Assembly (NCBI RefSeq): GCF_051020765.1
Contig: NC_134933.1
Span: 18,945,461-19,009,460 of the forward strand
DNA length: 64,000 bases
From: Lasioglossum baleicum
Lineage: Eukaryota; Arthropoda; Insecta; Hymenoptera; Halictidae
Direction: 5' to 3'
Part shown: one piece after another, positions 1 through 11,557 of the stretch
How positions within the stretch are numbered: position 1 is the stretch's first letter
How the letters are laid out: every line of letters begins with the position of its first letter
Program-made: the position numbers and the translations under genes
Notes under the pieces: model-generated
Database searches by the model: none
Told to the model about the DNA's origin: nothing
The model's input: the letters and a program-made list of their open reading frames with translations, nothing else

Positions 1-912
1 TGAGATAAATGCTTTTTTTCTGAAAAATTTTGAGCCCAAATCGCTAGGTCCGTTTGTCAATTTCAGAACGGACTCGCATTGAACGTGTCATGCTGACAAT
101 TCGGAAAGAGCGTCATTAATTATTTGACTTGATACGTCGATATCGCGCGCAAGATGACGGCGCGGCGCGATCAGTCGCGTGAAACAGCGAGAAGAACGAG
201 GACGTTGCCGCCGGTCGTATATCGGTACGTGACCGAGTAAATACAGACCGATCCGCGGAAACGAACTCTCGCAATTGCCCGATAAAATTCTGTTTGGTCG
301 TGAATCAATAATCCCGCGAGACGGCCAGCAGCAGTAGCAGTAGCGGCGCGGTGCTCGTTCCGTGACTGTGAACAATTTCTCGTGCCCGAAATCTCGATAC
401 AGGGTGGATTGTATAAACATTGGCGGAGTATGCGTACGCCGTTCGCCTAATGGGCTCCCTGAAAAATAATTGTGTCGATGGTTCGACGGCGAGAGCAAGA
501 ACTGCACACTTTTATGGAGATCGCGGTTCTCGAGTACGATTGGCTCGCTACGCCTTGCGACCGGAAGGATGCCGAGGAGATAAGTGGGCAGATAATAGCG
601 GGAACAATTCGCGGCCAGGCGATAGCGTGACGAGGTAATGGAGATATGGAAATAGTTGGAATTGGTCCCTCGTTACGCTTGTATATAATTCCGGCCGGTA
701 TCGCCGCCGACCTATTACTGATACAGGATTCTGCGGACCGCCCTCCCTTCGCGTCTCGCTACGAAAATTTATCTCCTCGTTCGAAACTTTCTCGGGACTC
801 GTGCGAACGCGGATGAAGCTTTCAAATTGCAAGGCCTTCGTGATTTGTTTCTTGGATGAACTTTGATTTCGATGTTTTATCGTCTCGATGAATTCTATTG
901 CGTTTGAACGTT

Positions 913-1104
913 CTGTCCAGTGAAAGAGTGTAAACTAGCGGGACGGGAACGGGGCTAGAGGGACGCAAAGAACACCTGTGTGGTCAGACTAGAACGTAGA
1001 CGCCTATTCTCGCACGCATTCTTGGCTCTAACACCCTATTGGCGGAGACGGGCACACACTTGCCCCGTTCCCGTACCGCTAGTTTACACTATTTCACTGA
1101 ACAG
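913..1104. mobile_element. Short palindromic element with 43-bp inverted termini
   Basis: Positions 913-955 and 1062-1104 are inverted repeats that agree at 40 of 43 positions by direct comparison. Outer ends read CTGT...ACAG and the inner ends carry GGGACGGGAACGGGGC-type sequence. About 106 bp separate the arms and contain no coding frame of interest. The layout is that of a foldback element or MITE. I see no clear target-site duplication and no second copy in the window, so the family is unknown. Confidence 0.65.
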
Positions 1105-1194
1105 CATGTGCTCACAACGCTCGGACATGGGTCAGCTTAGTTTTGCTGTAGATTCACCAAAAGCAGTTTAATTAAAATCGACGAAAATCGAAGA

Positions 1195-2080
1195 CAAGTG
1201 CAATGGGAAGATCTGTGATCAGACAAGTGGAACAGGAGTGAAATGTTGTCGACTTATGGAAGAAAGACAACCTGTGGGGGGAGGGGGAAGTAGAATAGGA
1301 ATGTTGTACGGTCAGACAAACTATCCGTCTTTTGACCAGTAGAAGATGAACTATCATCAGACAAGCGGAGCATGACAGTGTCCAACCAGACAAATGAAAT
1401 AGAGACGATTTATTGCTGTATGAATGAACAGCTCCATGAACAAGTAAAATAGAAATTGCTCATGACTAAATAAGTAGAACATAGTCTGTGGTCAGGCAAG
1501 TGGACTACTGATGGCCTGTGGTCGGACACGTAGAATAGCAATGGTTTGTGGCTATATACAAATGAAATGGAGAGGATTTATTATTAGGAAAATGGAATAT
1601 CCAGTAATTAAACTAGTAAAACAGGAATTGCTCGTGGCTGAACAAGTAGATGCAGTACTACCTGTGGCTGGACGAGTGAAACAGATATGATATGTAGTCG
1701 GGCAAGTAGAAGAGAGACAGGCTATTGTCAACTGAATGGGATAACTATGGTCTAACGGGTAAAGTTGAGAGACGCATAACCCCATAACCGGGCAAGTAGT
1801 ATAAGAACGTGCTGCCGTCAGACAAGTAGAATAGACATGGCTTGAAGTCAGACGAGTAGAATAAAGACGGCCATTATCGTGGCCTGACGTGTAAAACAGA
1901 GCTGGCACGTGGCCAGACAGGTAGAATAAGAAAACGCAGCTGTCGGACAGGCAGAATAGGGACGGTATGCAGCCGGACGAATGGAATACAGACGATTTAT
2001 TATTACACACATCAGAGTGCCCAATGACTGAATAAGTAACACGGGAATAATTTATGGTTGGACAAGTAGAGTAAACCTCG

Positions 2081-2112
<32 letters not shown>

Positions 2113-2200
2113 CCAGTTGAATAGGGACCATGTGTTATCATCAAAATAAAATTCCCAATAACTAAACGAGTAATACAGTGTTCCCGCGATTGATGTGACT
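1195..2200. repeat. Degenerate minisatellite, period about 30 bp
   Basis: A unit resembling GACAAGTAGAATAGAGATGG followed by CTTGTGGTCA recurs about 28-30 times with heavy divergence. Copies of the CAAGTAG core start at 1441, 1471, 1497, 1527, 1559, 1588, 1612, 1643, 1673, 1703, 1793, 1823, 1853, 1888, 1918, 1948 and 1978, which are steps of 30 or close to it. Because 30 is a multiple of three, the minus strand stays open for long stretches and translates to a repeating YSTCLT-like peptide. This repeat, not selection, probably explains the 152-codon minus-strand frame at 1552-2010. A (GA)n run interrupts the array at 2085-2112. Confidence 0.8.
2085..2112. repeat. (GA)n microsatellite
   Basis: An uninterrupted GA run of about 28 bp lies inside the decayed minisatellite. 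Confidence 0.95.
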
Positions 2201-3641
2201 TTCGGGTGTGCGGATGATGTGACCTTTTTATCCTCACTACTAGGGGGTTCCCCCTTGGGCGGTCGATCGCGCTACAAAGAAATTAAGGTATTAGGGTGTT
2301 TAAATTGGGGTTTTATGATACTCGATGTATCATACTCAGATATGGAATAACATTAGTACAATACAACAATTTCCCCTAGGAAAGTTATCCAAGGAATCTA
2401 TGTTCGGCACACGTAAAAAACGTAGTACCATTTCGTTTCCCGAGACTCGATACCCCCGAGGTTCTCACAACAATCGCGGGAACACTGTATACGGCTTATG
2501 GCGCACAATGGTTAAAATAACATTGTTCAATTCAATTAACGAGCGCAACAGTGTCCAAAGGTCAGCCGGACGAAATTTTCAGGCGCAGAAGGAAACCACG
2601 GGGAAGAATATCGAGGTACCGAGATATCGCATAGATCAAACAACGAAATGGATCGGGGAATACGGAATTTAGGTGAATGTCGGGTCCGGTCTCTCGGGCA
2701 ACAAAACTCCGGGAGCGTATGATACGCGAAGGTTTATTAAGCGAAGTTTACCGAACCTGGTCACTGTTTATTTTCCATTCTACTCGTCCGGGCGAAGTGT
2801 CGAAATTGCCGGACGACATTTGTCACGGGCCAATCGTATCCACGTACCCGAGGATAACTCGATATATATCGAGGCAAGAGAGAGCACAACGGAGAGACAG
2901 AGAGAGAGGGGGGGAGTGAGCGTCGGGCCGTCGGTCGATGCAATCCATTCGTTTCCAAACGTCAACTCCTTCGTCAGGGACCGACAGTATCGTCGACACG
3001 TCCGTAATTATCTTCGCTTTCCTGTCCCTTGGGAAGTTCGTGGCAGTGCTAATTAACGTACTACACAGCTCGGCCATTTCGCCGCGCGAATATTTTCGAT
3101 GCGACGTATCCCCAACGTCACCGTGTTTCTGTTTGCTAATGGTATTTTTCGCCCCATCAACGCGACTCCGGGAGGACCCCCTTCCTTCCTATTTTGTACT
3201 TTTTCTCTCTGTTTTATTTCGATCTCTCCAGTCCCCGTTCTCATGCGAGTTTCATTTAAATACCCATACATGCCGCCGCGCCGTTTAATTACGCACGACG
3301 CCCGAACAGAAATTGATTCGAGCCGTTCGCTTCCGGTCTCGTTGCTCGAAACTTTTCGAGTCCTTTGCTGCTATCGTCGGACGCAACAGAGCTGTTTGAA
3401 CTTTTTCTGGATATTTTCCTCCGACCCGTATCTGGAGACGGCTGATTGATTGTTAATTAATTATTAATTGGAAACGCGACAACTTTCATCAGCGAGTCCG
3501 TTTCGTTTTATTCTTTCTTATGGTGACAATTTCCGTACAATATCAGCCAACGATTTAGTCTTTATTCAGCAGAGATTTTAATCGTGCAAAATTCACGTGG
3601 GAACTTGAACGAGTGAATGCCGCTATATTATCTTAAACTTA

Positions 3642-3855
3642 TTAACCCTTTGCTCTCTTCCGGCCAACAATTATTCCATTGTATATGACGCTTTCATTTG
3701 GTGCATGTGAAACTGATATAATACTTCATACAATACTTAAATGTGTAGTATTTGATTAGATACCAATATATTTAATAATATTCATAATATTGTGAATAGT
3801 GGTACAGAAATTTTTAGTGGTGACTCTGGGTCACTACTCGAGTGCTGAGGGTTAT
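3642..3855 (-). mobile_element. TTAA-flanked piggyBac-like MITE (reverse orientation)
   Basis: The element starts at TTAACCCTTTGC and ends at GTGCTGAGGGTTAT. The right end, reversed, reads ATAACCCTCAGCACTCGAGT and matches the left end of the element at 20,088 (TTAACCCTTAGCACTCGAGC). The interior also shares the AATATT...ACAGAAATTTTTAGTGGTGAC block in inverted order. One TTAA has mutated to TTAT. TTAA target sites with CCCTTT termini are the hallmark of piggyBac-type elements; no transposase is encoded in the 210 bp. Confidence 0.65.
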
Positions 3856-6247
3856 GATATTAAAAGAAGAAAAGAAAGTTGCATTTATTTTGCATGTATA
3901 TATAGGTCCGCGTTCTACTCATAATCCATTTGTCGGTGACGATAGCGATCGTGAAACATAATTCTCGACCGAAATGGAGGCTCAGCGAACGAAACTCAGC
4001 ATCCGCTCTGGTGCTCGCAACAGTCCTCGGATCGATGCCACGGAAGTTTGCCCTCCCGCAATGATTCAAATTAAATGTCAACACGCTGTTCAGCGAGACT
4101 GACTCCTAACTTTCCTCGGTCTGTGTTCCTCTGCATTTATTTTCCCCGCGACGAGCACGGAAATGTGTCTAACCAGGTTCGCGACTCCTTCGGGCCGCCC
4201 CTGGCCACTTGAGAGGAGAGAAAAAAATGTTTCCGCGAACTTCCGCGAGAAATTTCTTGTATCGCCCGCCTCGACGTCTACCGAGGAATTGTATAATATA
4301 ATGAGGTTACAAGTAGAAACACCCGGCAATGGCCAGACGGTCATGCAATATTCAATAGTTTGTGTACGCGATGAATAATTAAGCCCCGGGCTCATGCCGC
4401 CGCGCCGCGTCCCTGAACGTGCTAAATTATAATACTTTCTTTTAACGGCGTTGTCATTCATTATCGCGAACGGTTGGCCAATTGAATCTAATGTTTACAT
4501 TTACAATTTTATTCAAGGGGAACGAAGCTTGCGTTTTAAAGCTGCCCAAACTGTGAGTCGAAAGTTTCTCCTTCTTTGTTCATGTAACTTTCAAATTACT
4601 GGTAAAATGAAAACTTTTTGCAGTGATGATTGTTACTTTAGTATCATATTTTTTAATTATTTGATATTACAAAATGATGACGTTGTTCGTGATTATACTT
4701 GAGCTTAATTATTTTTAGAGGACACACACATAAAAGATTGCATCCTTTAAGCAGCCACTACTTTCTTGCTCTTTTGAATTATTACAAAGTCGTAGGCTAT
4801 ATTGAAAAGTTATGTTCTCATAAAAATAGTTTACGTTCTATGTTCCAGTAACTTTCCACTGTTCTACGATGACAAAACAGGGACGACGCGAGAACAACAA
4901 TTGAAGAGCACGGCAGTTCCGACCGATCAAAAATGGTTTCCTTCTTTAAAAAGTTTGATAGATCAAACATAATACAACAATAGTTTTTATACTCTTTCTG
5001 TTTTCATTGTTCCACGATGGCGAAACACTGAAAACGCAAGAAGAATGGAAGAGCCGACTAAAATTCGCAAAAGCAAAATTCCATTCTGATTTAATTTCCG
5101 TTCGGCGCAATCGACTTAAGAGCCGTTTATTTAGCATAAAAATCCGCGGTCTAGTTATGGTGGCCGGTTATAAACAGATCGCGAAAGCCGCGACGCGCCG
5201 CAATTTTCGTCCCGTGGAAACGGTTTCGCTAACAGCGACTCTCTGAGCAGCGTTTTCATTAGCGCGAGCCGACGGTATCGCCCGAGGCGAGCCGAAGATA
5301 AGTGGTTATCTTTCGTTTGTCTTTCCCCTCCTGTTCTTCCATTCTTTCTTCGTTTCTTTTCTTTCTCCGGGTTGCCAGGGCCATCGAGGTATTCCTGGCG
5401 GAGTCTCGCGGCCGGATCGCGCCGACATGGAAGCCGTTTTGTCTTCGTCAAGCCGGTCGAAAGGAGCGGAAAGTGGTAGCTTTTTAGAAGGCGCATTCTC
5501 CTGTCCGTCCTCGCGCGGAAACGATCCACTCCGCGCCGCGAGAAAAGATGGTGCAACGCCGCGCCGTTTGAAAAATGAATATCTTCGGCCGACCGAGGAG
5601 AACAGAAAAAAGATACAGAATTGCACAGCATTTCCTTCCTTCCTTCCACGGCTTTTAATGAAACGTCATACGAGAATTTATTTACCCTCCTGTCCACAAG
5701 ACTCGTCTGGCCTTTATTCGTTCCACTGTCAACGCTCCCGTTTCGGTTTCAGCCCAAACACATTTTATTTGACGGATGCGGGCAATATTCTCGTGACCTG
5801 CTTTCGAAAACAGTCGGAAATTATGTTAGTCCTTCAGTTACGTTGTCTGCGTGTGTATTAGGTTCGCTCATACCTAATCTTGTCAAAAAATTTTGGTTGG
5901 TTCAAGTAATTAAACAAAAGTGTTCAAACTTTGCACAGATTTGTTTTTAATCATTTGATTCAAAAGTCGAAAATAAGTGCCATCCTAATGTGTATTCTAC
6001 ACTTTCTTTTACAAAATTTTTAAATAACATGGTGTATACAACTATAGATACGTAGATGCAGTGGATCCAGAAAGTCTTTGATCGCTCATTTTCTCAGTCT
6101 CGAGGAATTGTTTTACGCAGCGATGGCTTCGTTAAAAGAAATAGTACAATTTATATTTTAATATTTTAACCCACTAGCTTTGATGTTTCTACTTTGAGTA
6201 AAACCGGTAAGAAAATGTTTGCTTTTCAAAAGATAAAATATCTGACC

Positions 6248-6273
6248 CTCTCTCTCTCTCTCTCTCTCTCTCT
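6248..6273. repeat. (CT)n microsatellite
   Basis: A plain CT run of about 26 bp. Confidence 0.95.
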
Positions 6274-7690
6274 TTATTATAAAATTTATGAAACACAATA
6301 TTGATTTTCAAACCACTGAAAAATCGAGAGAAGTTATTGCCTGTATTAATATTCCTCTTATAATATAAGCTACGAAGCATTCACTCTGAGAAATTTATCC
6401 GTTCATGATCGTAAATATCGACCCTTTACTTTTTTCCAATATTCTGTTTTTCCAATCGTAGTACTATAGAATGAACAGGCATTATTACTTTCTTTGGCGA
6501 TATTGTTCTTCTTACACTGCGAGCTACAAACAATTCCTAAGAATTCATTGTTTGTGATTAAAAACATCTCTCTCTTGCCCCCATTTTTCGCGATTTCATC
6601 TTTCCTCAATAACTCTATCAATCCACTATCATCATCGTTATCCTCTCATTGTCTCTTCAATAAAGAACTCTTATTTTCTCAATTAATGTCGTTCTTCCCA
6701 GCTGAAAAGGAACTATTAATTCTTGCGATTTATTATTTTACATAGAAGAATTAATTTTATTATCCTATTTTACGATCTACGAAACACAATTTTCTGTGAC
6801 TTTTATCCACGTGATTCGCAGTGGGTATAGTTATTGACTGCGAATATTGTCTACCTTGAAATATCTAATATAATAAAGAGATTGTTGACCGCGGAAAATA
6901 CCTTTGAAATGGTCCGTGTCGCTTTGTCTCGCGATTGTGACGCGGCTAATTGGGCGATCGAGTTCCTCGGTGTGTTTGCGGGTTTAATTAATTTGTGAGT
7001 GCTCAGACCCCGAGCAGTTAAGTGTTCGTAGGTTCGAGAGGGAGACCGTTCCCAAACCGGAAAAGAAAGTTTCGCCGCCTCCTTGCCTTTAAGGATAGTT
7101 TTTCTCTCGCGTGTACTCTTTAACGATACTTGTACGGAAGTTGCGGGGGCGGATGGCGGACGAAGGGTTAAAACCAGACTCTGTCTACGCCCGCGGGATC
7201 TCCGAAGTTTCGGGTAACACGAAAATGGGTAGTTAAGCCGGCAGATCAGCCCGCCTCGAAACCTCGACGCAACTCATCGCACTAATTAATATCAATTTCG
7301 GTAATCCGCGCGCTCTTCCGGGCTCTCGCTCATGAAAAATAAGCTTGCGGAGCTCCGGGAAACCGCTTTCTGGAAATAAACGATCGCAACCACCGCGTGT
7401 ATACAGAATCTTCTGCGAATTGTTCGCTGCGGTTATCTCGACCTTAACTTCTTAACAATCTGAACTCTTTAACATTCTTAGAACTAAACCGACACAGATC
7501 AAACAGATATCCAGGTGATTTCACTTTTGTCACGTTCTTAACACATTACTTATTAGCGACTGTTTATCAGATTTTTTAATTTTACGATTTACGTCTGGGA
7601 ACTTCTTAAACAATTATTGAAAAGGAAAGGTAGTTTCGGTCATGAATTAACAAGCTTTCGAAATCGTAATGCAATGTTTTAGAAGAACTC

Positions 7691-7760
7691 GGAATGTCAA
7701 TGTTCTAAGGGTGGTTTCAACCCTTCAACTATACCTGCCACCAATAAAAAAGTACGTATA
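7691..7760 (+). repeat. Dispersed repeat, copy 1 of 2
   Basis: The block GGAATGTCAATGTTCTAAGG followed by GTGGTTTCAACCC and an AATAAAAAA stretch recurs in the same orientation near 8260-8330 (GGAACGTCAATATTTTAGGG...). By eye identity is about 75-80 percent over some 70 bp. The pair could be a local duplication about 570 bp apart or two insertions of one family. No coding content is seen. Confidence 0.5.
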
Positions 7761-8259
7761 CACTCCTCATTACTTCCTCTAAAGTTTATAAATGAGAAAC
7801 TAAAATTTTCTTTCAATGAGAAACAAATTTTCTCAATCAATTCTTTTCTGCACTCTACTCGTCGCTTACTTCTTCCGTATTTATTTGATTATCGACTAAA
7901 CATACGATAAATGTATTATTGGTCTGCAAAGAGGATAAAACTGATTCACTGTTTATTCTGTAATTACAGCAGCACGGTTTCCGAAACTGCTGCGCTAATG
8001 TTTCCACTAACACTGTGTAAAACTTCCCATCTCTGCGGCTTCAACCTTTCGGGGCGTACACGTATCACAACTCATTTTTGTTGTAGAAAATTTGTAGAAC
8101 AGAAATAGCGCGAAAAAATTCTTTCTTTGTAACTTTTTTCTGCGATGTTAAAACGCAATTACACTTTCGCAGAGGTCGGCCCCATACGTTCGTCGGATGA
8201 ATAATCCGCAAAATTTCTTTCAAGATTGTTCCCAAATAATTCTAAGCCACATCGACTTT

Positions 8260-8330
8260 GGAACGTCAATATTTTAGGGGTAGTTTCAACCCTGAAACAC
8301 GACTTTTCACTAATAAAAAAAATTGGTATG
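8260..8330 (+). repeat. Dispersed repeat, copy 2 of 2
   Basis: This is the partner of the repeat at 7691-7760. It shares the GTCAAT(A/G)TT, TTTCAACCC and CACTAATAAAAAA blocks. Confidence 0.5.
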
Positions 8331-9116
8331 TACTCTTCAAATTCTGCTGTACAACTTCCTGAAAGTCGATTTAAAATCTGCCAAGTATCTGGCTCTGTAT
8401 AAAATGTTTCTTTACCTCATGCATAAGAAAATGATATTACATCGAGTAAACGACAGAAATTACGTGATGGCAGAGAAGCGGGCGCTGAAGACACAGCGAT
8501 TATACCGAGGCCCACAAAAGCCCAAGCACGGTAAGATTCGATTTAATTCTGGGGCGCAAGCTTTTTAATCCGGCGTCGCGTTACGCGACTATTTTTCTCC
8601 GCTTTTCTCGCGCGAACGGTGAAAATCTACTTTCCACTCGGCGCGGGGTAACGAGCCGGTCGCCTTTATGGCACGCATTAATTAAATTAACGGGATCATT
8701 AATTGCGGCCTGGCGGTCTTCTTCTGCCGTACGCGCTCGCGTATCCCGGCAAATCCTGGGTTAAAACAGGGGGGATCGGGGTGCAGCTTGAAACGACGAA
8801 AGGGGGAGGGGATGGCGGCGGCTGTAGCTTGAAAAGGGGGTACAGGACTTCGCCGCTTTTACGAGTCGGGCTAAGAAAGAACCGGTGAAAAGCCGGGGCA
8901 TTGTGTCGCATCGGGCGTGTTCGAGGGTTTATTTGTGAAACGACGCGAAGACAAGCCGCGGCAAAATAAAGGGACACACGCGCGCGGCTATTGTGAACTC
9001 TTGGAATTTATGCACTCGCGGAGAAAGGGGTTCGCATACACCACTGCTCAAAGCTTTGGGATCGTTACGCGACGTCAAGTGAACATGCCTCTTTTTTCCT
9101 ATCCTTCCTTGTATCT

Positions 9117-9122
<6 letters not shown>

Positions 9123-9153
<31 letters not shown>
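9123..9153. repeat. (CT)n microsatellite
   Basis: A CT run of about 31 bp. Confidence 0.95.
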
Positions 9154-9156
<3 letters not shown>

Positions 9157-10686
9157 CGCACTTCTTTTTTTCACCGGAAAAGGGCACAGGGGAAATTTTT
9201 CTCTAATCGGATCTCGGAGCGCTTTCCGCGAAACTCTGCTGATTTCTGGGACGCCACTGTTTGAGCCAACGATCTTTGCTTCCTTCCACAACTTCTGGCA
9301 ACTGGGACAATTTATCTTTATGCTTCCTTTGTATTCCTTGCTCTTTCCTGTAGGATTTATAGTAAGACGTGTTTGTTCCCTTTGTGAATTATTGATGGTC
9401 TTGCGGAAAGGATTAACTTCGAGAAGGAACAATTTCTTATTATATTTCATGGTTTTTAATGAGAGAATTTATCTAGCTTTTCTTAATAAATTGGTGCTGA
9501 ATACCTTGGATTTCTTCCTCTTTTCTATGAATTCCTGCAGGACATCTGTTAGGTGTGCAAATAAGTCTCTTTCCCTTTCTTTCTACGATCATATAATAGC
9601 TTCTGACTGAATTCGAATTATCGTTAATCGGAAAGTTCCGTCCATCTAGCGTCGTATGGTTAACTTTTTGATTTTGACATCTTTCCAAAGATTTAAACTT
9701 TTTGATAACCTCCAAAGATGACTCATTCTTTCACCGCGGAATTCGCTCATATTTAAGAAGATTCTTTTTTCCTTCTTCTTTCCTTTTCGAAATTCCTTCG
9801 GTACTGTTCAGAAGAAACCGGAATCTCGAGCAGGTTTATCTTAAATAAATGGCTATGAAAAATCGCGGAAACACGAGCAGTAGCTCGAGTTCAACAAAAG
9901 GTTATCGTCCGGAGCTGATTGAAAATAGCAAGGCGAAAATGGTAAGACAATAGAGTCCTGCGCAGTCTTTTATTTCGTTACTGCGAGATCGCATCGCAGT
10001 AAGTAATGAAATATTTTCGAGTACTGCAGAACAGTGTACACTGCCTCAGAAGAAAGGATAAGCTCGGTAATGAAACCTCGAGAGTCGGTGAAGAGAGGCA
10101 GTGGGGGTTTATCTTTTCTTTTCCTGCTTCTAAACGAGCTTTCCAGAAGATAGTTAGATACTGTTGGACTTCAGAGAAATTCATCCCGGAGCGAGACCGG
10201 TGAGAAAACTATTTTGCCCGTTGGATGCTCGGTAAATAGATGGTTCGGTAAGTAGATGGAATTCCATCCGTTTCGCAGTCAAATGATCCGTCGTCGTATA
10301 TTATTCCTGGGTAGCTTGGCTGTCCGGCGACACCATGAAACAATAACAGGATTTCTCCGAGTCCCGTCACGCGCGTGTTTTTAAATTCAGAAGAAATCCG
10401 TGAAGTTTACCGAGCGTTCTCTATCGAGCCGTATCGACATCGGCTGCTTTCCGATTCGTAATAACATTGAAATTCAATCCGACGTTCCGCTCGATAAAAG
10501 TAAACCTACCGGGGCTCTCCCGGTGGCTCGATCATCATACTTCAGTCTTGTTCCAATTTTCTCTTAATCTACGATACCAGATCCGAGCGAGAAACTGCCG
10601 CCGCGGACCAGATAACGCCGGCTACATCCTGTCCCGAATCTTTTGCAATAATACGACCCGTGCTCGATCCTCACGATATCGAAACC

Positions 10687-10893
<207 letters not shown>

Positions 10894-11058
10894 TTCTCGT
10901 AAGTCTCCGTTTAAACGGATCGAGTGCAGCTGAAGCATTCGGATGAGTCCTGAACCAGCCCGAACAGATCAATTATTGTTGAGCTGCGCTCGACAACGAG
11001 TTTATGGCGTATCACAGTAATTCTAGAATTGTTATTAGACTGTGGGATATTAAACTTG

Positions 11059-11170
11059 TTAACCCTTTGCTCTTTTAACTCGAATGGTGACTCTGAGCCG
11101 CCACTAAAAATTGCTCTACCATTATTCAAAATATTGTTTACATTATTAAATGTGTCGGTATCTAATCAAT
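11059..11170 (+). mobile_element. Truncated TTAA-type MITE
   Basis: It begins TTAACCCTTTGCTCTTTTAA and continues with GGTGACTCTGAGCCGCCACT, then an ACCATTATTCAAAATATTG block nearly identical to the element at 20,088. The right terminus is missing where the next element begins near 11,174. Confidence 0.6.
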
Positions 11171-11173
11171 TAA

Positions 11174-11557
11174 GGTGGAGTAGGGCAAGTCGGCCCCCTA
11201 GTTTTTGCAAAGTTGGACTTTAAACTGATGTATTATCAGTCTGGTATGTAAAAACTTAACGTTCTTGGTATGTATCAAACTCTTGTCACAGTTATTACTG
11301 ATGAATTAGTATTATGTAGGATTCTAATTTTGCTTGAAAATTATCATTTTGATAGGAGGAAAGTGTCAACTAGGACGCACTTGCCCCGAAAATTGGCAAG
11401 ATGAGAGTCTAAAGAGTTAAAAATGCGTTCGAACCTTGTTTCAAGTGCTACGGGGCAAGAAAATAATTATTATCAAGCCTGCTGCAAAATGCTTTTTATT
11501 GCATTAAATATATTGTTTAGCTTTATCGTTACCCATACAGTACGCACTTGCCCCACC
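11174..11557. mobile_element. Element with GGTGG(GG)CAAGT inverted ends
   Basis: The left end reads GGTGGAGTAGGGCAAGTCGG and the right end reads CGCACTTGCCCCACC, which are inverted relative to each other with a 4-base offset. Further copies of the same core occur inside (CGCACTTGCCCC near 11,375 and CGGGGCAAG near 11,450), as in elements with subterminal repeats. The interior is AT-rich and non-coding. The left boundary abuts a truncated MITE, which suggests insertion or rearrangement. Confidence 0.5.

Noticed and set aside
1552..2010. 152-codon minus-strand frame rich in Cys, Ser, Thr
   Set aside because: It is fully explained by the 30-bp minisatellite. The cysteine spacing does not match a GDNF/GAS1 domain.
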